In this document: positions 35,337 to 43,894 of the stretch, one piece after another
How positions within the stretch are numbered: position 1 is the first letter of the stretch
Layout of the letters: each line of letters begins with the position of its first letter
Origin: Sulfurimonas sp. HSL1-2
GTDB lineage: Bacteria; Campylobacterota; Campylobacteria; Campylobacterales; Sulfurimonadaceae
Reading direction: 5' to 3'
Length of the DNA: 64,000 bases
NCBI RefSeq assembly: GCF_039645565.1
Contig: NZ_CP147914.1
Coordinates: forward strand, 1,981,573-2,045,572
The notes under the pieces: model-generated
Seen by the model: the letters and a program-made list of their open reading frames with translations, nothing else
What the model was told of the DNA's origin: nothing
The model's database searches: none
Program-made: the position numbers and the translations under genes

Positions 35337-36083
35337 CTAGCGGGAGGCCTTGATCGTTTCATAGGCAGCATTGATCTGCTGCATCTTCTGCGTTGCTTCA
35401 GCCATATACGCCTCGTCCGCGCCTTTGGCTTTCATGAGATCGGGGTGGTACTGTTTCACCAGCGCACGGTACTTTTTCTTGATGCTCTCCATCGATTCAC
35501 CCTCTGCTGCGCCCAGCAGGGCATAGGCCTCTTTCAGTCCGGTACGGGTCGGGCCCGTTTTGTAGATCTGCGCGAACTGCGCCATGATCGTCTCGACCTG
35601 CTCCGGCGCAATCTGCAAAAAGGCCGCAATCTTTATCAGCAGGTTCTCTTCGCTGTGGCTGAGCTCGCCGTCGACAAAGGCAAGATTGACGAGGAAAGAG
35701 AACATCCCGAGCCGCTGCTGCGGATGGTGCACCGTGGCATAGGCGAGACGCTGTGCGATCGCATCGGCATTGAAGCGCTGCTCCTTTTCACGGTTGAAGA
35801 TCGCTTTGAGCTCCTCACGCACCGCTTCGTGATTGGGGAAAGTGTTGGCGATGTCCGTAAAGGTGTTGCCTATCAGTTCCGCTTCAAGGGTATCAACCCG
35901 GCCGTCGACCTTGGCCACCTTTGCCATCAGCGCGACAAAAAGCCCCAGTTCGGAGTTGCGCAGCGCCTCGGAATGCAGGGGAGCACGCCCCGCCGCGTTC
36001 GTGCGGTACTGATAACGGCCGTAGCTTCGGAAAACCCACATCAAAAAGAGGCCGACGCCCAGGTAAAAGATCAGTGATCCCAA
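35337..36083 (-). CDS. DjlA-like membrane protein with TerB and DnaJ domains
   Basis: 248 residues. An N-terminal membrane helix (SLIFYLGVGLFLMWVF), a central TerB-like helical domain (about 45-170; AKVAKVDGRVDTLEAELI and NLAFVDGELSHSEENLL), and a C-terminal J domain with the HPD tripeptide in ALVKQYHPDLMKAKG. This is the order in DjlA, a membrane-bound co-chaperone of DnaK. The start codon is TTG at 36083, supported by GGGGGAGG 7 nt upstream; it overlaps the end of the preceding gene by 13 bp. Confidence 0.88.
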   Translation of the reverse strand: MGSLIFYLGVGLFLMWVFRSYGRYQYRTNAAGRAPLHSEALRNSELGLFVALMAKVAKVDGRVDTLEAELIGNTFTDIANTFPNHEAVREELKAIFNREKEQRFNADAIAQRLAYATVHHPQQRLGMFSFLVNLAFVDGELSHSEENLLIKIAAFLQIAPEQVETIMAQFAQIYKTGPTRTGLKEAYALLGAAEGESMESIKKKYRALVKQYHPDLMKAKGADEAYMAEATQKMQQINAAYETIKASR

Positions 36084-36565
36084 CGCTGTTCCTCCCCCGT
36101 ATCGATTTCAATGGAAACGACCCGCTCACACGGCACGATGAGCGTTTTTTCTGGTGCAGTGACCACAAAAAACCATCGGTTCCCCGCCATCAGCTCCGCA
36201 TCGTATTCACCGGTCCGTTTGACATCGTCCGGGTCCAGCCGGCGCAGGACCACCCCGGTGCTGAACCCCTGCCGGTAATCATCGTCCGCCGTGTCCATAT
36301 CCGCGAACTCCACCCGGTCGGCCGTGCGGATCAGACGGTAGCGGTTTCGGCGGGCCCAGCCGCGTACGGCGAACCAGAGAAGCCCCATGCCAACAAGGGC
36401 CGAGATCCCTACCGCCGTGGAAAGTACAAAGCAGAGGAGCGTGACAAATGCCGTCAACGCCCCCCAGATGACCAGGGCCGCATCATCCGTCTTTTCAAAC
36501 GCAATCACGCGAAATGCCAGCGAGAGCGTACGCAGATACTGCAGCCACGCCAGACCCCTACTCAC
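36071..36565 (-). CDS. Membrane protein of unknown function (about 164 residues)
   Basis: Two adjacent hydrophobic segments (ALVIWGALTAFVTLLCFVLS and GISALVGMGLLWFAV) followed by a soluble basic/acidic domain ending EEQRWDH. No ATG fits; GTG at 36565, overlapping the stop of the phosphoribosyltransferase gene, is the best start, with a GTG at codon VIAFEK as alternative. The frame stays open further upstream but only as the shadow of the neighbouring gene. No family recognised. Confidence 0.6.
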   Translation of the reverse strand: MSRGLAWLQYLRTLSLAFRVIAFEKTDDAALVIWGALTAFVTLLCFVLSTAVGISALVGMGLLWFAVRGWARRNRYRLIRTADRVEFADMDTADDDYRQGFSTGVVLRRLDPDDVKRTGEYDAELMAGNRWFFVVTAPEKTLIVPCERVVSIEIDTGEEQRWDH

Positions 36566-36998
36566 TGAAGCGGTCCCAGAAAAACTCGATCCACTCCGTC
36601 GCTTCCCGGCAGGTGAAGTCGGGCTGCTCGCAGGCAGCAGGTTTGTACCACGGTGCAGCACATTTGATCGTACTGACCGGGAAGCGTTCCTGCAGATACG
36701 CTTTGACCTGCTGCAACGTTTTGCCCGAGTCGACGATATCGTCAACGATCAGGATACGCTGTACCGGCCCCTCGGGGCAATCCCCCTCGATGGTGACCCC
36801 CTCACGCTGGGCATCATCATCGTATGAAGCCACCCGCAGCAGGGCGATGTTGCGAACATCCAGACCGTATCCGAGCAGTTGCGCCCCCATCATGCCGCCG
36901 CGGGCAAGCGCCACGATCAGATCCGGTGCATACGCGCGGCACTCCGGCAGCAGGGAACGCATATCCGCTTCAAAAGCCTCATAGCTGTAAAAATACAT
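36558..36998 (-). CDS. Phosphoribosyltransferase family protein (purine salvage type)
   Basis: 146 residues. PRTase fold with the PRPP-binding loop in RILIVDDIVDSGKTL and an early LIVALARGGMMGAQLLGYGL. Size and motifs resemble xanthine/guanine phosphoribosyltransferases; substrate is not certain. No Shine-Dalgarno site: a TATAAT box (leftward) ends six bases before the ATG at 36998. Confidence 0.82.
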   Translation of the reverse strand: MYFYSYEAFEADMRSLLPECRAYAPDLIVALARGGMMGAQLLGYGLDVRNIALLRVASYDDDAQREGVTIEGDCPEGPVQRILIVDDIVDSGKTLQQVKAYLQERFPVSTIKCAAPWYKPAACEQPDFTCREATEWIEFFWDRFSE

Positions 36999-37004
36999 GG
37001 CCGC

Positions 37005-37010
37005 ATTATA
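37005..37010 (-). promoter_or_regulatory. -10 box (TGGTATAAT) directly before the phosphoribosyltransferase gene
   Basis: Leftward TATAAT, six bases (GCGGCC), then the ATG at 36998. A start site 6-7 nt after the box falls on the start codon. Confidence 0.5.
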
Positions 37011-37065
37011 CCACTAAAGCCCCCCTTTACCCTTCCGTTGATACCATGACACGAAAGGGAGTTTC

Positions 37066-38013
37066 ATGCGTTTCAACTTACTGATCCTGCTGTTTTTCAC
37101 CATCATCTTTTCGGGATGCCTCACACCACAGACCCCCGAAGTCCCTTCCTGGGTCGAGCATCCGCCGGCACCGACGGCGACGGAACTGTACGGTGTCTCG
37201 GTCGCCAAAAGCAAAGAGGAGGCGTTTCTTTCCGCCATCGGCAATATTGCGGCGACGATGCTCAAGGGAGCCCAGCTTCCTCTCGGTCAGCACATCCGGG
37301 ACGTCAACGAGCGTCAAGCGATTGCAAAGGCCATGGAGCGGGTCCTGCAGGAGATCGACTATCCCGATGTCACCCTCAAGCAGGAGGCGGAAATGGGCGA
37401 GGATCACGCGGTCCTGATTACCATGCCGCGGGCCGTTTTCGCGTCACAGATCGATGCCCGGCTGAAAGCGCACCGCGAAACGCTCGAACAGCAGGCCAAG
37501 ACCGATGAAAACGCCCCCCTCTTCCAAAAGCTGGGGAAACTGGGGGCTGCCCACGAGGAGAACCCGATGCTGCTCGCAGAGGTATTCCTCCTTGAAACGG
37601 CCGACCCCGGCAGCGATACGAAACCCTATCATGCTTTTGTCGAGCAGATAGATTCAGCGTACAACACCCTCAAATTCGGTGTCGCCGTCAACGTGATCAG
37701 CGATGCGGAAGGCATCGTCTACGTCGATACGATGGAGAAGGCGCTCCGTGCCGAAGGGATGCTGCCGACAGGCAACCGCATCGGCCTGCTCCTGATGCAT
37801 GCCGACAGCCAGCAGGAGCGGCGAAACGGGCTTTTCCAGGTCACGATGCGACTGCGGCTGGAGTCTGTTGCCAAAGGGGAGAAGCTCGCCCGGAACGAAT
37901 TATTCCTTGAAGCGGCATCATCCCACAGCTTCACCGACGCCAGACGCCAGACGGCAGAGGGGTTGAAGAAGCGTATCCGGGATGAAGGGATTTTCCATAC
38001 GCTCGGCTTCTGA
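37066..38013 (+). CDS. Lipoprotein, LPP20-like N-terminal pattern
   Basis: 315 residues. Lipoprotein signal MRFNLLILLFFTIIFSGC; the mature N-terminus contains PEVPSWVEHPP followed by ELYGVSVAKSKEEAFLSAIG, a pattern seen in LPP20/FlgO-like envelope proteins where a short Trp-Pro motif precedes a 'gxGxaxxxxeAxxxA' helix. A helical middle (RLKAHRETLEQQAKT) and an alpha/beta C-terminal domain follow. AAAGGGAG upstream of the ATG. The next gene is convergent, 20 bp away. Function unknown. Confidence 0.72.
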   Translation: MRFNLLILLFFTIIFSGCLTPQTPEVPSWVEHPPAPTATELYGVSVAKSKEEAFLSAIGNIAATMLKGAQLPLGQHIRDVNERQAIAKAMERVLQEIDYPDVTLKQEAEMGEDHAVLITMPRAVFASQIDARLKAHRETLEQQAKTDENAPLFQKLGKLGAAHEENPMLLAEVFLLETADPGSDTKPYHAFVEQIDSAYNTLKFGVAVNVISDAEGIVYVDTMEKALRAEGMLPTGNRIGLLLMHADSQQERRNGLFQVTMRLRLESVAKGEKLARNELFLEAASSHSFTDARRQTAEGLKKRIRDEGIFHTLGF

Positions 38014-38033
38014 TACTTCGCCCGACGAACACC

Positions 38034-38438
38034 CTATTCCTGCACCAACCTGTTTTCACGAACGGGTTCCAGCGCTTCTATACGCTTCAGCGCCTCCGCG
38101 TCGCCGCTGCTCCTGGCCGCATTCAGTGCCCTGCGCCATTCTCGTCGGGCCTCGATATAGGCGACCCGTGCCCGTTGACGTTCGATGCGCCGCTCGGTAG
38201 CGACAAGACGGTTATAGGCTTTCTCCTCGTCAGAAAGTGCAGGAACATCGGAGGGCAACGCTGTCATCACCGCCCCCTCCGAGGCTTCCTTTGACCCCGG
38301 AACGGGTTTCACCGCCATTTCCAGCATGGTCGGCACACTCAGTTTCCCGTCAACCGGTCTGTTCGGATGCCTGTCCATCCTTCCCGCGGCCAAAAAGGCG
38401 AGTGCCATTATCCCTGTCGACAAAACGATCCAGCGCAT
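38034..38438 (-). CDS. Small membrane-anchored protein with coiled coil
   Basis: 134 residues: one N-terminal hydrophobic segment (MRWIVLSTGIMALAFLAAG), a Pro/Ser-rich linker, then a charged helical region (RLVATERRIERQRARVAYIE and on) to the C-terminus. It could be periplasmic. GGAGGAG upstream of the ATG, 12 bp after the stop of the metal-binding lipoprotein gene, so both genes are in one operon. No family recognised. Confidence 0.65.
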   Translation of the reverse strand: MRWIVLSTGIMALAFLAAGRMDRHPNRPVDGKLSVPTMLEMAVKPVPGSKEASEGAVMTALPSDVPALSDEEKAYNRLVATERRIERQRARVAYIEARREWRRALNAARSSGDAEALKRIEALEPVRENRLVQE

Positions 38439-38450
38439 AATTGCTCCTCC

Positions 38451-39638
38451 CTATGATGTCGGGTCTCCGTCGCAGTCCCAGTCTTTCGGGTCCAGCGGAC
38501 GTTCCGTCGCCCCCGGGAAGATCTGATCGTTCGTGTCGTCGCAGTCGGGAGACCAGTCTTTCGTGTAGAACCCGTCACCGTCACTGTCCGTCCCGATAGG
38601 GATCATTGCCGGGGCATACCAGGTCGTCGACGTCCCGTCTCCGGAGACGACTTCGAGATAGTAGGTCTGGGCGGCTGCAATCGCTCCGGCATCGGGCGTA
38701 CTCATCTCGATGTAACCGCCGGCTCCTTTCACTCCGGTAATCCCGAGCGGTGCACCGCCGTCATCAAGCAGCGCCATCGCAATCCCGGCGGGTCCCTGTG
38801 AGTCATCCACGATATAGGCGGCGCCATACGGCGGAAGTGTCACTTTGTAATAATCGGTGTCACTGCCGGGATCGATCGTATGGGCCAGGGAATAGAGCGT
38901 ATGGTGATAGATGATTTCGCCGACCGCACCTTCCGTGTTGTAGATCGTTGTCGCGCCCCCAAGCGTGCCGTCAGGCTCAAAACCGTCACTCCCCGAGGGG
39001 GCATCCGCCCCCGAACAATCCTCATCAATCCCGTTACCGGCGATCTCGGTTGCATAGGGATAGACGGCATTGTTGCTGTCGTTGCAATCATACGTCGCGG
39101 AGTAGCCATCATTGTCACCGTCGACAAACACCCGGACCCCGAGTTGGTAGCTGGCCGTATCGTACGGATAGTAGGAGTAGATACGGATCAGGTAATTGCC
39201 CGCTTGTGTAATCGGCACCTGTTCGATATTGCTGTCAAAGTCAAGAAAATTGTCATTCGAAGCCACCAATGTCGTCCCGTCAGATTTATAGAGTTCGATA
39301 ACGGTATCGGCCGTATAGTTCAGGTTGGTGGCAAAAATTTCGTAGGTCTTCCCCGCTTCCAGGGCCACCTGTACCCAGTCCTCATCCCCCTGCGGATAGA
39401 TGGTACGCGTTTGAAGCCCCTGATCGACCAGCGTACTGCTGGGATGGTTCGGGGCATTATCCCCTGAGCTGCCTTCAAAGCCGTCGACGGCCGTCGGGAA
39501 GGCCGCGATAACAACGCTGCCGCCCCCGCCGCCGCCCCCGCCTGTGCTGGCATCCGTTTCGCTCGCGACCTTGCAGCCCCCGGCCATCAGGGCCATCACG
39601 GCAAGTAGAACAATTCCTCTCTCTTTCATTGTTTTCAT
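38451..39638 (-). CDS. Lipoprotein with pre-peptidase C-terminal domain and MopE-like metal-binding motifs
   Basis: About 395 residues. Lipoprotein signal ending LMAGGC, then a run of glycines, a beta-rich domain like bacterial pre-peptidase C-terminal domains (EDWVQVALEAGKTYEIFATN), and a MopE-type segment DGDNDGYSATYDCNDSNNAV followed by YPYATEIAGNGIDEDCSG. A second pre-peptidase-like unit and a closing DSDGDGFYTKDWSPDCDDTN motif follow. MopE motifs bind metal (copper or calcium) in other surface proteins. AGGAGG precedes a double ATG (39641/39638). Calcium or copper binding is inference. Confidence 0.8.
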   Translation of the reverse strand: MKTMKERGIVLLAVMALMAGGCKVASETDASTGGGGGGGGSVVIAAFPTAVDGFEGSSGDNAPNHPSSTLVDQGLQTRTIYPQGDEDWVQVALEAGKTYEIFATNLNYTADTVIELYKSDGTTLVASNDNFLDFDSNIEQVPITQAGNYLIRIYSYYPYDTASYQLGVRVFVDGDNDGYSATYDCNDSNNAVYPYATEIAGNGIDEDCSGADAPSGSDGFEPDGTLGGATTIYNTEGAVGEIIYHHTLYSLAHTIDPGSDTDYYKVTLPPYGAAYIVDDSQGPAGIAMALLDDGGAPLGITGVKGAGGYIEMSTPDAGAIAAAQTYYLEVVSGDGTSTTWYAPAMIPIGTDSDGDGFYTKDWSPDCDDTNDQIFPGATERPLDPKDWDCDGDPTS

Positions 39639-39752
39639 CATTCCCTCCTTCTCATACTAATAACAGGGAAAAACGTGAATTAAAACCATCTTACAATGCA
39701 CTGCCTTTTGCTTAACGGCGCAGAAAACAACTAGCTGTTAAAATTCAATTGC

Positions 39753-39758
39753 ATTATA
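39753..39758 (-). promoter_or_regulatory. -10 box of the metal-binding lipoprotein gene
   Basis: Leftward TATAAT in a 150-bp AT-rich intergenic region, about 110 nt before the start codon, implying an untranslated leader of about 100 nt. Confidence 0.45.
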
Positions 39759-39788
39759 TAATTAAAAATAATAGTTTATTTTGAAAAA

Positions 39789-41045
39789 TCAGGCAGTTAC
39801 GAAAGCCAGTGCTTTGGGGTGGACAAAGGCGAGGTTTGCCCAATTGACACGGGGCTGTTTCAGTATGAGTGTATAGGGGGAGACGGCGCGCGAAAGGGCG
39901 ACATAGAACTGCGATGGGGCGAAGATCTCCGTGGTATCGATGACAAGATCTGGAATACTCATCCCCTGTGATTTGTGGATGGTGATGGCAAAAGCCAGCA
40001 CGATAGGGAACTGGTAGAGGGTGATGAGGGGCACTTCGACCATCTGCTTATCCTGCTCCACGGTGCGCTCTTCCCATCGGCTCTTCTGCGTGCCCACGCG
40101 TTCGAGCTTCACCACGGTGCCGTCACTTTTACGGACAGAAACCGCATCCTGCTCGAGTTTGACGACACTCCCCCGTTCGCCATTCACGTAGTTCCAGCTG
40201 TTGCGCGTAAAGAGGACCGGCGCCCCGATTTTCAGTTCCAGTATTTCAGGGATACGGGCATCTTCCATAAAACGCTGCACCTCCCGCGGCTGGGCCTTGG
40301 TATCATGGCAGACGCTCTGGGTTTCAAAAGCATAAAGGTCCCCATCCACCGCATCAAGCTGCTCGCGGTTATGTTCGAAGGCGGAACGGTTCGTACCGTA
40401 GAGGAAGGTATAGTTTGACAGATCATCGCCCGTCGGCTTGATCAGCTCATGCAGGTAACGATGTTCCTCCTCGCCGACACAGGCATGCCGCACGGCGTTC
40501 AGGATGCTGTTGAATTCGGCATCCTCACTGCGCCAGTTGTGCGTCAGCGTCACGGTCTCGAATGCAAACGCGCTCCAGCTGGGGGCCTCGAACGCAAAAC
40601 GGATCGTGCCCCTGGTCACCGGCGGCAGCTGCAGGAAATCCCCCACCGCCAGGAGCACGCCGTCAAAACCGCACTGCAGCAGCCGCAGCCGGACCATGTC
40701 GAGTACCTCGGCACTCACCATCGAAATCTCGTCGATGACAATGAGGTCCATCGCGCGCACCAGCTTGACGATCTTCTTCTTGGGGATCAGCTTCCCCCGG
40801 CGTTCAAGGTCCGTTTCACTGTCCGCGATGCCCAGGTCGAAAAAACTGTGCAGGGTCTGACCGCCGATCAGGGCTGCCGCCATCCCCGTCGAGGCGAGCT
40901 TGGCAACCTTTTTGCCTTCGGCGCCGTACGCGGCGATGATCTGGCGTGTCAGGGTCGTTTTTCCGGTCCCGGCCCCGCCGGTGAGAAAAAGGTTCTGTCC
41001 GGATTGCAGCGTGGAGAGCAGTGCAGAGAGTGACGTGGTTTCCAT
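39789..41045 (-). CDS. Pif1/RecD-like DNA helicase
   Basis: 418 residues. Superfamily 1B: Walker A LTGGAGTGKTTLTRQ, motif Ia ASTGMAAALIGGQTLHSFFD, Walker B LIVIDEISMVSAEVLDMV, motif III LLAVGDFLQLPPV, motif V/VI region FAITIHKSQGMSIPDLVIDT and FYVALSRAVS. Pif1-like 5'-3' helicases unwind forks, G-quadruplexes or RNA-DNA hybrids. 29 bp downstream of pnp on the same strand, probably in the same operon. Confidence 0.88.
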   Translation of the reverse strand: METTSLSALLSTLQSGQNLFLTGGAGTGKTTLTRQIIAAYGAEGKKVAKLASTGMAAALIGGQTLHSFFDLGIADSETDLERRGKLIPKKKIVKLVRAMDLIVIDEISMVSAEVLDMVRLRLLQCGFDGVLLAVGDFLQLPPVTRGTIRFAFEAPSWSAFAFETVTLTHNWRSEDAEFNSILNAVRHACVGEEEHRYLHELIKPTGDDLSNYTFLYGTNRSAFEHNREQLDAVDGDLYAFETQSVCHDTKAQPREVQRFMEDARIPEILELKIGAPVLFTRNSWNYVNGERGSVVKLEQDAVSVRKSDGTVVKLERVGTQKSRWEERTVEQDKQMVEVPLITLYQFPIVLAFAITIHKSQGMSIPDLVIDTTEIFAPSQFYVALSRAVSPYTLILKQPRVNWANLAFVHPKALAFVTA

Positions 41046-41074
41046 ACGTTCGGGCCGCGCAGCCCTGAGGGTGT

Positions 41075-43252
41075 TTAGAGGGCCGGTGCCCGGCCGAGGC
41101 TGATCTTGCTGCCCTTGAACTCGAGGATCTCGACGTCGATGTCGTCCCCTTCGCTCAGGACATCGGAGACGTTGCGGACATGCGAATCGGAGATCTTGGA
41201 GATGTGCAGCAGGCCGTCGACACCGCCGGGCAGTTCGATGAAGGCACCGAAATCGACGATCTTCTTGACACGCCCCTTGACGATATCGCCGACATGGTAT
41301 TCGGGCTTTTCCAGTTTCGGCACGGAGACGATCTGCTCAATATGCTCGCGCGCCCCCTTGACCCCTTCGCGGTTCTTTCCGGTGACCTTTACGTTGCCGG
41401 CTTTCTTGTCGATGTCGATCGCGACCTCGAACTTCTCGATGATCTCGCGGATCGTCTTGCCCGCCTGGCCGATGACGTCGGCGACACGTTCGGGATCAAT
41501 GCTAAAGAAGTCGCTGCCTGGCAGCTCGTCGCTCAGTTCGATCTTGTGCTCCGCGTCGGCCATGATGTCGATGATATGGGCCCGCCCCGCCTTTGCCTGG
41601 TAGAGCGCGGTTTTGAGCAGCTCCAGGGAGATGCCGCCGAGCTTGATGTCCATCTGCAGCGCCGTGATCCCCTCTTTGGAACCCGCGACCTTGAAGTCCA
41701 TATCGCCGTCATGGTCTTCAAGGCCGGTAATGTCGGTCAGGACCATGTGCAGGTCACCTTCGCTGACCAGCCCCATCGCCACGCCCGCGATCGGGTCGGT
41801 CGTCTCCAGGTCCGCCGCTTTGAGCGCCATATAGCCGCCGCAGACAGTCGCCATGGAGGAGGAACCGTTGGATTCCAGGATCTCGGAAACGAGGCGCACC
41901 GTCTGCCCCGGGGCTTCCAGTACCGGTTCGAGGGCGCGTTTGGCGAGGTTGCCGTGTCCCAGCTCGCGGCGGCGCGGCGGCTGGACCGGAGAAGCTTCCC
42001 CGACGCTGAAGCCCGGGAAGTTGTAATGCACCATGAAACTTTCATACTGCGCAGCGCTGTCGGTGAGGTCCTCGTACATCTGGGCGTCTTTGTTGCCGCC
42101 GATGGTCAGTGTCACGAGGGCCTGGGTCTGGCCCCGTGTAAAGAGACAGGAGGAGTGGACGGAGGGCAGGACGTTGGTCAGAATGCTGATCGGACGCACC
42201 TCGTCGAGCTTCCGGCCGTCGGCACGGCTCTGCGTCTGCAGGATCTGCGCGCGGACCGTCTCACGTTTGACCGCTTCGATCGCTTTTTTGAGGGCGTGCT
42301 CGTCATACTCCGGCTCGGCATCGAGGATCTTTTTGCGCAGGTTGCGCAGGGCCGTTGAACGCTCCGTGCGCGCCATTTGAGCGATCGCCGCGGCGATGTC
42401 GCCGCTGTGCTGCTCCCTGACATACGCCATCAGATGCTCGTCGGGCTCCGCGGCGATGCAGGTCAGTTTGAAGGTCTCTTTTTTGAACGGGGCAAAGGCT
42501 TTCGCGTAGGAGACGTTCGCCGTCGCCAGCAGCTGCTGCGCTTCGGAGAGCAGGACGATGAAATCATCTTCACCCATCGCGTTGCTGCGGTAGCGGGCAA
42601 TCGTCTCGGCGGCGAGAGCCGGATCGACAAGGGGGTCGACCATCATCGTATCGAGCAGTTCCGTCTCTACCGAACCCTGGACACGCATCTCGATCATCAG
42701 CAGGTCCGATTGCGTTCCCGCGAGAAAGAGGTCAAGGGTGCTGTTTTTGAGCTGCGGCAGGGTCGGGTTGAAGATGACTTCTCCGTCAACCTTCGCAACA
42801 CGCACGGCGCTGACCGGGATGTCGATATCGATGTCGGAGACATACAGGGCCGCCGAGGCGGCGTTGAGACCGAGCACCTGGAGGTCGGCATCTTCATCCG
42901 CGCTGAGGACCATCACGGTAATCTGGACGGGGTTGGCGAACCCTTTGGGAAAGAGTGGACGCAGGGAGCGGTCGATAATACGCGAGGTCAGCGTTTCGAA
43001 ATCGCTCGGTTTGCTCTCGCGTTTGATGAATCCGCCCGGAATCTTCCCCGCGGCATACGACTTCTCGATGTACTGTACCGTCAGCGGCAGGAAGCCCTCT
43101 TCGACGAATTCGGTCTCGTCGATGACGACAGTGGCCAGGACGACCGTGTTGCCGGCCTTGAGCCATGCGCTTCCGTTTGCCTGACGGGCCACGCTTGTAA
43201 GCGCATACTCTTCCGTCCTGTTCTCGACGGCTACCAGTACATCATAATCCAT
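41075..43252 (-). CDS. pnp: Polyribonucleotide nucleotidyltransferase (PNPase)
   Basis: 725 residues. Phosphorolytic 3'-5' RNA degradation. Two RNase PH cores: SYAAGKIPGGFIKRESKPSD in the first, VHSSCLFTRGQTQALVTLTI and ARRELGHGNLAKRALEPVL-type sequence in the second, with catalytic Asp region LTDITGLEDHDGDMDFKVAG. A KH domain (DPERVADVIGQAGKTIREII) and an S1 domain (VGDIVKGRVKKIVDFGAFIE) close the protein. The start is ATG at 43252, immediately after the stop of the upstream phosphoribosyltransferase-like gene. Confidence 0.97.
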   Translation of the reverse strand: MDYDVLVAVENRTEEYALTSVARQANGSAWLKAGNTVVLATVVIDETEFVEEGFLPLTVQYIEKSYAAGKIPGGFIKRESKPSDFETLTSRIIDRSLRPLFPKGFANPVQITVMVLSADEDADLQVLGLNAASAALYVSDIDIDIPVSAVRVAKVDGEVIFNPTLPQLKNSTLDLFLAGTQSDLLMIEMRVQGSVETELLDTMMVDPLVDPALAAETIARYRSNAMGEDDFIVLLSEAQQLLATANVSYAKAFAPFKKETFKLTCIAAEPDEHLMAYVREQHSGDIAAAIAQMARTERSTALRNLRKKILDAEPEYDEHALKKAIEAVKRETVRAQILQTQSRADGRKLDEVRPISILTNVLPSVHSSCLFTRGQTQALVTLTIGGNKDAQMYEDLTDSAAQYESFMVHYNFPGFSVGEASPVQPPRRRELGHGNLAKRALEPVLEAPGQTVRLVSEILESNGSSSMATVCGGYMALKAADLETTDPIAGVAMGLVSEGDLHMVLTDITGLEDHDGDMDFKVAGSKEGITALQMDIKLGGISLELLKTALYQAKAGRAHIIDIMADAEHKIELSDELPGSDFFSIDPERVADVIGQAGKTIREIIEKFEVAIDIDKKAGNVKVTGKNREGVKGAREHIEQIVSVPKLEKPEYHVGDIVKGRVKKIVDFGAFIELPGGVDGLLHISKISDSHVRNVSDVLSEGDDIDVEILEFKGSKISLGRAPAL

Positions 43253-43894
43253 TTAGTCCCCTAGTATCTTGATAATCATTTCATCCGAAACATCTTCTAA
43301 TTGTGAATAATAACATGATGTTTCTATATAATCCTCCAGCACGTGCGGGCAGAAGAGCGCGTCGCAGAGCGGTTCGATGGAAGCATAGACCTCTTTGGGC
43401 AGTACCGGCGCGCAGGCAAAGAGGGCGTCGGGCGAACGCGAAAGCACCGTTTTGATCGCACAGATCAGTTTCAGCCCGCTCTCCGATCCCTGGTCGACCA
43501 GCAGGACGTTTTTGCCCCGAAGACTCGTGAGGGGGCGCCCTTTGCGGTAGTGGTAGATCTTCGAGAGGATCTTCTCCTCATGCTTGCGGCGCGCCTCGCC
43601 GTAGACGTAGTCGTACTGCACGCCGAACGCTTTGACGAGGTCGTCGTTGATGACGATCTCCTCCATCTCGCTCACCCGCCCCAGTTCGCACTCTGGGTTG
43701 TGGGGCGCCATGATTGATTCGCCCATCAGCCAGTCAATCTTCAGTTTCATCCGGCCGTTGAGCTCCTGGCAGAGCGCGACGCCGCCTTCGGATACGGCAA
43801 TGAGTATCCACGACTCGCGCTGCATCTGTGCCAGCGGCAACAGCTCCTTGAGCGCCGAAGCGGCCGCCTTTCTATCTTCAAACAGTATCATCAT
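43253..43894 (-). CDS. Phosphoribosyltransferase-fold protein upstream of pnp
   Basis: 213 residues. PRTase-type core: ILIAVSEGGVALCQELNGRM early, then GKNVLLVDQGSESGLKL in the place of the PRPP loop (VDQGSESG rather than the canonical DDxxxTG), so PRPP binding is uncertain. Its ATG overlaps the lptD stop by 4 bp and its stop abuts the pnp start. The location inside an lptD-pnp operon suggests a conserved but undescribed task. Confidence 0.72.
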   Translation of the reverse strand: MMILFEDRKAAASALKELLPLAQMQRESWILIAVSEGGVALCQELNGRMKLKIDWLMGESIMAPHNPECELGRVSEMEEIVINDDLVKAFGVQYDYVYGEARRKHEEKILSKIYHYRKGRPLTSLRGKNVLLVDQGSESGLKLICAIKTVLSRSPDALFACAPVLPKEVYASIEPLCDALFCPHVLEDYIETSCYYSQLEDVSDEMIIKILGD

